Positions 57,216 through 64,000 of a stretch of 64,000 nucleotides of DNA are shown piece after piece. The stretch lies in assembly GCA_944472155.2 (NCBI GenBank), contig OX235279.1:153782199-153846198 (forward strand), read 5' to 3'. Both the position numbers and the translations under genes were made by a program. Each line of letters opens with the position of its first letter. The first letter of the stretch is position 1. Source of the stretch: Trichobilharzia szidati. Its lineage: Eukaryota > Platyhelminthes > Trematoda > Strigeidida > Schistosomatidae. The notes beneath the pieces are model-generated. The model saw nothing but the letters and a program-made list of their open reading frames with translations. It was not told the origin of the DNA and searched no databases.

Positions 57216-58870
57216 CTTACAATTTCCTCTATTATTATTATTCCCTTGGGTTCCATGCGGAACATTGTACTTCAGCAACACATCTCCACTTTCTTCCATT
57301 CTCTGTTGCCCTCTTCAGATGGGACCACGACTGACCATAATCTCTCATCTCCTCATCCAAATCACATGATCTCCTCCATGTCAACCTCGCACCGACAACC
57401 CACTTGTCGCTTCCAACTGGGATTTCACTCGAGCTATAGCCTGGCGTGCGGTGTCAACCAACTGTCTCCTCATTGTATGCACGATCAATCTCCATTTTAT
57501 CCCACATATTTGTTGAGCGATCGGTTCCTGCTTGGTTTGTTCCCAGCCACAGTTTCTTGTTGCTAATTCTTTCTGGCTAGCTGGCCATTTGATATTCAGC
57601 ATGGAGCCACTGAAGACAGCTGTTGATAAATGTTTGCAGCAAGCTGTTGGAAATCATTTTCGTGACACTCCGGCCAAGTCTCTGACCCATATAGAAGAAC
57701 TGACTCACTTGATATTTGTATTGGGAATTTGGATTGATTGATGCTGGTTTTTATCGCTGTTGGTTGGTTGTCTTCATCACCTCCATCTTCTCTATGTTCA
57801 CCTGCAGTCCTGTCTTCGCTGACAGCCTCTCCAGCTAGTTTGTTGGTTTTCGCCTCTAAGTCTTCGAGTTTGTGTGACATTAGACATAAATCATCCACGC
57901 GAGAGTTATTCTCAATACTCATAATGCCAGAAAAGATCACAACAGAGATCTCTAGGAGCAACCAACCAGGAACCGATTGTGAAACAAATAGGCAGGAAGA
58001 AATGGAGATGGATTGGCCATACTCTGAGGAAACCACAAGTGACATCACTAATCCAGATCTTCTAGATTCTTCTTATTGGTAGTCCAGCGTACTCCATTCT
58101 TTTTACTCCTCATGCAGAGTCTGACGCATAATCCAGTCCACTACAATTAGGAATATCATCAGTGATAATAGGCAGCCAGCCTTGTCTTACTCCTGTATGC
58201 ACTTCGAATGGCTCACTCAGTTTTCCAGTGTGGATCACGTGACACGTTGAATTGTCATAGGGCCAGCTGTTGAATGAGGTTGATAAAGATTTGGGCACAG
58301 CACACCGTAGTGTTGAAGCAGTTTCCAAATTACTTCCCGGTCAACGCTGTCAACGGCCTTTCCGAAGTCGATGAAAGGAGTTGAGGTAGAGGTTGCAATT
58401 TCATCAGCGCATGATTTGCCTTCCCTGAATCCAGCTTGTTGAGGCTGGGCGGAGTTCTGTATCCAATACATCTTCTATTCTCTCTCCAGGATGATGCGAC
58501 TTAGTATTTTACTTGGCGTGGACAAGGGCATGATTCCACGCCACTTCTTCCACAGGCCTAGTTCGCCCTCCTATGGTAGTTTGACAAAGTAGCTAGCCTT
58601 TCTTCCAATCGGTGGGTACCTTTCCTTACTCCCAAACATTTTGCAATAATGGTGTTAGCACATCTGCCGCAGTCTCTTGGTCCGTTTTCAGTGATTTGGG
58701 GGAAATTCCGTCTGGTCCTGCTGACTTCCCGGCTAACATTCAGTAGCTTGATCGCATTTAGGATTTCTGCCTTAGTTGAAGGATCGGTGTCCACTGGCAG
58801 GCAGTTCTCCACGTGACGTTGATGGTATTTCTAGCCGAGTTGTAGTTGATATTCGTGCATTAGTGATAAA
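57216..58870 (-). pseudogene. RTE-type LINE (SR2-like) RT to 3' end, decayed and interrupted
   Basis: Read on the minus strand from 58,870, the first block is CLPVDTDPSTKAEILNAIKL (58,803-58,744). Next is a degraded K-SG--AGPDN block, then QQAGFREGKSCADEIATSTS (58,442-58,383), AVDSVDREVIWKLLQHYGV (58,365-58,309) and VHTGVRQG (58,206-58,183). A plus-strand piece of RTE interrupts at 57,928-58,057. The element then resumes with RVDDLCLMSHKLEDLEAKTN (catalytic VDD), SVLLYGSETWP, the C-terminal TKQEPIAQQI block, and a 3' end TGTTCCGCATGGAACCCAAG with ATA repeats at 57,228. Multiple frameshifts and stops are present. Confidence 0.85.
57928..58057 (+). mobile_element. Oppositely oriented RTE fragment inside the RTE
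   Basis: AGAAAAGATCACAACAGAGA through TGACATCACTA closely matches 8,237-8,356 of the truncated RTE, here on the plus strand inside a minus-strand element, between the GVRQG and VDD motifs. No tail or target-site duplication is visible, so it probably arose by recombination or template switching rather than insertion. Confidence 0.8.
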
Positions 58871-59935
58871 AATTAAGAAACTGTTAGGACATTAGTTTGC
58901 TTGACCTCAGATTCGTGCGAAACTAAACAGTATTTTGTCTTAAACTCACAGCTGTTACTCCTGTAATGTAAGTGTGAAAGCGATATGCTTGAGCAAATGA
59001 ACTCGACAGTACGGCCTATTTGATCACCATTCAAATATACAAGTTACAGGATGAAAGTAATTTCATCCTCTAATATAAGTAAAATTTAGAAAGTTCACTA
59101 AATATGAGCCCTAATCTCACCAATGAATTACAAATGGTAGCTTTCAATGGGGAGTCATTTTGTCTCTCCAGATGAAGCCTGCAGAATTTATACGTTAATT
59201 GTTACCTAAGTTACATTACTACATTGTAAAACTGTCTTAGACTCGTTTGTTATTCCAGGGAATGAGTTTTTGTTCTGGATGATAAATGGTTTCAGACAGT
59301 TTGGAATGAGATTTATTTTGCACATTGCACACTGAATTTGAAGTTCTATTGAAAATACGAGGCCATAATAATAATAATACACCATTTTTACTGATGCTGG
59401 CTATCGAACGATTGCAATTCAGTAACCACTGGGATGAACGTAGTTTGCGGCCGGTTGAGAAATTGTGTGTATATATTGAGATATTTAAATAAAACTGTAT
59501 CAAGTATTACTCACTCGCTATTAGATGCAGGAAGGAAACTTCCAACTGGGAAAATTATGAAAAGTAGAATCACCACTTTTGAACAGGAGAGTTTGTGGAC
59601 TAGCGTAAGTTTAGATTAACTGTTCATGTTGAATTCATTTTCAGTCATTACCATAATGATAATGTTCTCAAATATCAGTCGTTAAATATACTAGGTAATG
59701 AAGAATGAATGTTAGTTAAAAGCACTACACTTGACTTATACATGAAACAATATATCTCTTTATAATCTCTAATGTACAATGCTTCTAGCTAATGCATCAA
59801 TGTTGCTTCAAAAATGAAAATGAAGTAGTACACATCGAGGTTTTTTAGTGTGAAATATTCCATGATCATGAATTAAAAGTCAATCTGAATGAAGAATATT
59901 CTTCCTAATAGTTTCTCTTCAGGTTCTTACAACTA
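58871..59935. other. No gene recognised
   Basis: Short frames only. TTAAAAGTCAATCTGAATGA (starting 59,873) begins a 25-base stretch repeated in inverted form at 61,781-61,805. Confidence 0.5.
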
Positions 59936-59939
59936 TAAA

Positions 59940-60055
59940 ATATTATATTTGTTATCGTTACAATAATGGCCAGTTATGCGGCGGAAACATTTTTAACGTA
60001 GAATAACTGATTGGTTATGGGGTGTCAAAATAAATAGTATTTGTCAAGTATTGGT
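59940..60055 (+). repeat. PLE-arm-like repeat
   Basis: GTTACAATAATGGCCAGTTA, TGCGGCGGAAACATTTTTAA and GGGGTGTCAAAATAAATAGT match 43,853-43,930 and 25,945-26,020. A weaker copy follows at about 61,815-61,862. These are pieces of the PLE-associated arm. Confidence 0.75.
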
Positions 60056-60065
60056 TTCTTAGGGA

Positions 60066-60455
60066 TTTTGTTTGATTGGTTGGAGGATTTCATTATGAGC
60101 TGACATCAGTTAGAGAACCACTGGAAAACCTGGGAGTACTGCACAGCTGTTTCGTCCTAGTACGGGATTCTTCAGAACTACGCATCCACTGGGGTTCAGA
60201 CTTAGGACCTTCTGGTTACAAGGCGAGCTCGTACACCACTAAGCCACTGGGAATCGATCCAATGGCCTCCCCATGAATTCTAACTTCTGTCAATTCATGA
60301 CATAGCGCGACCACTTCTCAATGTCTTCTTCGATGTGTTACTGCCTCACCTTCAACGTGCCCTACCCTACTGGTCACGGCTCCCCACTAGAACCCCAGGT
60401 CACTGCATGAATAGGGCCAGTCGCTAGTGAGCATCAGATCACTTTTCGAGTAGAT
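60066..60455 (-). mobile_element. SINE family B, longest copy
   Basis: The minus strand starts with a GC-rich 5' part (CAGTGACCTGGGGTTCTAGT near 60,407), then GAGAAGTGGTCGCGCTATGT, ATGAATTGACAGAAG, a tRNA-like head with CAGTGGCTTAGTGG and a B-box weakened to AAGTCTGAACCCC. The hammerhead-like block at 60,180-60,131 reads CTGAAGA, ATCCCGTACTAGGAC, GAAA, CAGCTGTGC, AGTACTCCC. The 3' end is CAGCTCATAATGAAATCC with CCAACCAATCAAAC. It shows the family to be about 380 bases long. Confidence 0.85.
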
Positions 60456-60459
60456 ATTT

Positions 60460-60640
60460 TATTTGATTGGTCGAAGGGGCTCGCCTTGTAACCAAAAGAT
60501 CCTGGGTTCGAACTCTGGTGGATGCGTAGTGCTGAAGAGTCTCAAACTAGGACAAAACAGCTTTCCAGTACTCCCAAGTTTTCCGGTGGTTTTCTAACTG
60601 ATGTCAGCTCATGATAAAATCCTTTGACCAGTCAAATATC
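60460..60640 (+). mobile_element. SINE family B, 5'-truncated, head to head with the previous one
   Basis: Starts within the head (GGCTCGCCTTGTAACCAAAA), B-box GGGTTCGAACTCT, then the hammerhead-like block at 60,525-60,575: CTGAAGA, GTCTCAAACTAGGAC, AAAA in place of GAAA, CAGCTTTCC, AGTACTCCC. Ends CAGCTCATGATAAAATCC. Confidence 0.8.
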
Positions 60641-60888
60641 ATTTGTATGACAAACGTGCTAGGCTGAAATCGATTACAAAATATTGTGAAATGGGAGACA
60701 ATTGTGGTGATTAGTCATAATAGATTCGTAAAGTGGTGTCAAGTAAGTGGCTACTACAACCTTGAACTGACTTGTCAATTATTCCTACCCCACATTGTAT
60801 GAAACTGTTATGACCAATCACCACCACTGTCTCCTATTTCACAATATTTTTTAATTAGATTCAGCCCAGCACGCTTGTCACACAAATA
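60641..60888. repeat. Palindrome related to the PLE arm
   Basis: ATTTGTATGACAAACGTGCT at the left and AGCACGCTTGTCACACAAAT at the right are arms of ~105-120 bases around 60,765, with GATTACAAAATATTGTGAAA / TTTCACAATATTTTTTAATT inside. A single copy of one half lies at 46,970-47,100 in the right arm of the 46 kb palindrome. Confidence 0.85.
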
Positions 60889-60920
60889 ATATTTATTTTA
60901 AAACAATTAGTCCCTTTGAT

Positions 60921-61570
60921 AAATTTGAATAAGGCATTTAAAAGACAAATTTCGCGAGATGATATCATTTCGTAGTTTCTTTACAACCGCTTTACAACTA
61001 ACATGGTTAACAATAATAAAATAAAGATCGTGACAATTACTCAGTTAACTAAAACAAAAGTAAATACTAATGACCTGCAGCTGTGGTGACACCTATTTAG
61101 GTAGAAACAAGAGAATGCTCCGATTTCATCGAAAAGATAATGTTCCAAAATGGTTATTAAAACACAGAAAATCCCAATGCAGTTAATCTGAATAGAAATC
61201 CATCATCATTCATTGCAAAGCACTTATTAATATCAGGTCACAAAATCAATATTAATGACTGCTTCACACTTATTTCACATAACTCTAATTCAAGGTTATT
61301 GAAGGTGATGGAAGCACTTTGGGTTAATCATATACAGCCTAAACTGTATGTACAAAAAAAAAATAGACTTCAGTCTTCGCCTACCTTGGACAACATGACC
61401 TATCTAAATATGACTGGTCATTAGTATGTACTTTTGTTTTTTATATAACTGAGTAATTGTCACGATCTTTATTTTATTATTGTTAGCCATGTTAGTTGTA
61501 AAGCGGTTGTAAAGAAACTACGAAATGATATCATCTCGCGAAATTTGTCTTCTAAATGCCTTATTCAAAT
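60921..61570 (+). mobile_element. Hairpin-like PLE: nuclease C-terminus between inverted ends
   Basis: Left arm 60,921-61,075 and right arm 61,416-61,570 are nearly perfect complements (AAGGCATTTAAAAGACAAAT / ATTTGTCTTCTAAATGCCTT; GTGACAATTACTCAGTT / AACTGAGTAATTGTCAC). Between them the plus strand reads TCSCGDTYLGRNKRMLRFHR (61,072-61,131), a GIY-YIG start with YLG, then a frame change to SSFIAKHLLISGHKINI and VMEALWVNHIQPKLYVQKK, the domain end. RT is absent. The right arm is the normal 3' region and the left arm an inverted copy of it, an arrangement known for PLE terminal repeats. Confidence 0.85.
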
Positions 61571-61582
61571 ATTTATTTTAAT

Positions 61583-61780
61583 CATGAGCTGACATTGGTT
61601 AGAAGACCAGTGGAAAGCCTGAGAGTACTGGACAGCTGTTCCGTCCTAGTCTGGGACTCTGCAAGAGAACGAACTTATCGGGGTTCGAACCAAACACCTT
61701 CCGGTCACAAGGTGGGCTTGTAGACCATCAAGCCACTGAGATTCGATCCAGTGGCCAGCCCATGAATTCCAACTTCCGTT
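61583..61780 (-). mobile_element. SINE family B, 5'-truncated
   Basis: Minus strand from 61,780: GGAAGTTGGAATTCATGGGC, CAGTGGCTTGATGGTCTAC, B-box GGTTCGAACCCC, then GCAGAGTCCCAGACTAGGAC, GGAACAGCTGTCC, AGTACTCTC, and a 3' end CCAATGTCAGCTCATGA. The block keeps stem II and stem III, but the CTGAAGA is damaged. Confidence 0.8.
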
Positions 61781-61805
61781 ATTCTTCGTTCAGATTGACT
61801 TTTAA

Positions 61806-62272
61806 CACATCAAGGTAGTCAGTTATGCCACAGACACTTTTATAACAGAAGGTAATTACCTGTTCAATGTGCGTGTGACCTTGTCTCAATTAGCGATGTC
61901 ATTAGCACACGTAGTTTCACTTCACTGACTAACTAATGACTATTTAAAGTATTCACCGGGACAATCTAACTCCCCAAGTTCATTACACTGATACATATAC
62001 ATTATGTAAATCAATAGGTTAGCATACTGAAATTACTAATCACGGGATATTTCTTTTATCGTGTATTCTCTAAGCGGTGAAAATACTTGATGACGTGTGT
62101 TCGGTCATTGAAAAACAGTACTCAAGGGTTAGTTTATTATCATCATTTACTAGCCTCACTGTCCCGTGTAATGTGGTGGTAGGACTGGGTTTTAGATCGC
62201 AGATATTAAGGCCCGGGCTAAGTAAAATCAGTAATATTTTTTCAGGTACTCGTGGATACTCTTTATGGTTTT
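61806..62272. other. No gene recognised
   Basis: Apart from a weak PLE-arm-like match at 61,815-61,862, nothing is seen. A 65-codon frame (62,077-62,274) has no domain. Confidence 0.45.
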
Positions 62273-62524
62273 AATGTCTGTCGTTTTTTTCCTTCACGTT
62301 CCCCAGTGGAACATAGGGCTTCAAGCTAGTGGCTTGGAGTTTCTGTAGCAGTGTTTATTTACAGGATGGGGTTGCTAGCCTCATGCCCGACCTTTCCTCT
62401 TCACCAGCTTTAGTTCTGGCTTAGCGAGGTAAAGGAGTGCATCGGCCGGGGATTGAACCCCGGACCATGTGCATGGTCGGCGAGCGTCCTAACCGCTACG
62501 CCACCGACGCACAATGTCTGTCGT
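62273..62524 (-). mobile_element. SINE family A (long form) with 12-base target-site duplication
   Basis: AATGTCTGTCGT flanks the element at 62,273-62,284 and 62,513-62,524. The element (62,512-62,285 on the minus strand) has the head GTGCGTCGGTGGCGTAGCGG, B-box GGTTCAATCCC, the body CTTTACCTCGCTAAGCCAG and GGGCATGAGGCTAGCAACCC, and the RTE-like 3' end GAAGCCCTATGTTCCACTGG then GGAACGTGAAGGAAAAAAA. The perfect duplication and good tRNA-end pairing mark this as the youngest SINE in the window. Confidence 0.93.
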
Positions 62525-64000
62525 AACATTATATAAATTTGATTCTACGATTCATATTGAGGACGCGATTGTTTACATGAATATACAAACATTATTTATG
62601 AACTTACAGGCACTGAGTTATGTATATTGACAAAACGTAGAGTCATTTCATAATTTGTAATCAACAACATTCGCAGACTGATATGATGCATTCAGAAACC
62701 AGCTAACCAATGGTTTATGATAGCGTTTTAATATTTCAGATTTCACGTTATCACATTTATTGAATTAGGACGAAACGCTGAGGTTTCTAATGCATGGTTC
62801 TATCTGAAGCAGACGATATCCATCTAACTCTTTTGAAGATAATTTATTCACATTAAAAGAGTAAATCCCAAAATGAGTCTGAAGAAAATCACTGAGACGG
62901 AATAAGTGTTGTGAATGAAGTCGAAAAGTAAGGAATAATTAGGAGAGATGCAGCTGATAAATAACAGTGAAGTCCAGTTGCAAAGTAGCTGTGTAAGAAC
63001 AGCTGCTTATTTCTGTGATAGCGTTCACTAGTAATTGTCATGTGCACACCTAGAAGCAGATGTTTAATTCTCAAATGTTTTCTTTGCTGCCATAGAAATT
63101 CTATAATATTTCAATTCGGTCAATTACAGAACATTGTTGAAGTAATCGTTGTTACCTACTATCCTATGTGAATGTCACGCATATGGGAGAAAAATGAGTT
63201 ATAATTGAATTCCTAATATATCACTGACATATAATATTTCTCACCCAAGTAACGTATCCAATAAACCACCAGATGCTAAAAGTAAAGAATAGACTTTACT
63301 CAAGTATGAGATTGTGCTGTTAGTATTTCTATGGTATTTTATTTTAAAGCAAAATTCTTTTTTTAGTAGGACACGACGTCTAAGAAAATGCAAATCGAAC
63401 GTGAACAGACGCTAACAAGTAATCAAATTTCATCGCTGTCATTTTCCGTTTAAAACAAATCTAGAGATACCTTCCATGTGGTCCAACTATTATATAATTA
63501 TTTTTTACACTAAAAACAGCGATTGATTTTATGTCATATATGTGGAGCATTGAAAGAACTTTGGTGAAGTAATAGTGGTGCTTACAGATAAAACAAGTAA
63601 CTGAACCAATAACCTTGTGGCATTATTGTGTGTAGATGTGGAGATATCAAGAATCTGCAGTGACTGTTGGCTAACGGGCAACATTTAACTGTTAGCATGT
63701 GTATGCATACTTATGAAGTCAACGTTGGTTTGATAGAGACCTAGCAAAGCAGTGCATTATAAGAAATAAATTTTGGGATAATTGTCTTCAGAAATAACTA
63801 ATACAATTACAATACTAAATGTAAGTCCTTACATGTTTTCTCGCCCTTTGGAGCTAAAATATTTTGAAAGTAAGAAGAGGTATGTAAATTTACAGGAAGG
63901 TATATCTTAATGTTTAATTTATTGTAAATTAGGTTTTGAAATCAACTAGTTTACAGCAATTTTTTATGATCATAGTAGAACATTGGTGAGGTCAAAGCAA
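62525..64000. other. No gene recognised
   Basis: A+T-rich sequence with only short frames (longest about 61 codons). No repeat family or promoter was recognised. Confidence 0.5.

Noticed and set aside
57738..58082. 114-codon plus-strand frame
   Set aside because: Its first half is the antisense of an RTE C-terminal region and its second half an RTE fragment; it is a shadow frame.
1..64000. CRISPR arrays, prophage, bacterial operons, rRNA genes
   Set aside because: No regularly spaced repeats, ribosome-binding-site-led gene clusters or rRNA motifs; the content is that of a metazoan repeat-rich region.

Overview
The window is A+T-rich, gene-poor, repeat-laden eukaryotic DNA. Its Penelope-like retroelements (PLEs) with GIY-YIG endonuclease, its RTE-type LINEs resembling schistosome SR2, and its tRNA-derived SINEs (one carrying a hammerhead-ribozyme-like core, as in the schistosome SM-alpha repeat) point to a trematode, most likely a blood fluke (Schistosoma or a close relative). 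I found no intact host gene, no true tRNA or rRNA gene, no CRISPR array and nothing bacterial. Almost every long reading frame is either a retroelement remnant or a chance opening.

Layout. 1-9,630 holds one arm of a ~0.96 kb inverted repeat (1,545-2,510), a short dispersed repeat (2,921-3,030), a diverged inverted relative of sequence found near 25 kb and 43 kb (3,825-4,680), a decayed PLE (6,130-7,945) split by a SINE, and a 5'-truncated RTE tail (8,090-8,600). The core of the window is a ~17-18 kb tandem duplication: copy 1 is 9,631-26,916 and copy 2 is 27,413-45,680. A 494-base N gap (26,917-27,410) hides their junction. The copies run co-linear but differ by copy-specific insertions: a SINE at 9,930-10,298, a PLE end at 17,438-17,868 and a 5'-truncated PLE with a 415-codon open frame at 18,619-19,965 are only in copy 1; a minus-strand PLE at 37,079-38,998 and a nested PLE piece at 44,456-45,305 are only in copy 2. 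Copy 2 runs into a large palindrome built from PLE ends (43,850-47,130).

47,600-64,000 holds another SINE, the second arm of the inverted repeat (47,994-48,955), a degenerate RTE on + (49,940-52,005), an inverted pair of a short repeat (54,690-54,915), a rearranged RTE on - (57,216-58,870), and a dense cluster of SINEs, palindromes and a hairpin-like PLE (59,940-61,780). It ends with a SINE flanked by a 12-base target-site duplication (62,273-62,524).

How the parts work together. The RTE supplies endonuclease and reverse transcriptase, and the longer SINE-A copies end in an RTE-like 3' tail, the expected sign of a SINE mobilised by its partner LINE. PLEs encode their own reverse transcriptase plus GIY-YIG nuclease; their repeated termini lie here as inverted pairs and carry a motif that can be drawn as a variant hammerhead ribozyme. 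The SINE-B family carries a more canonical hammerhead-like core. The two duplication copies act as filled-site and empty-site controls for one another, provided the duplication is real and not two haplotypes assembled in series.
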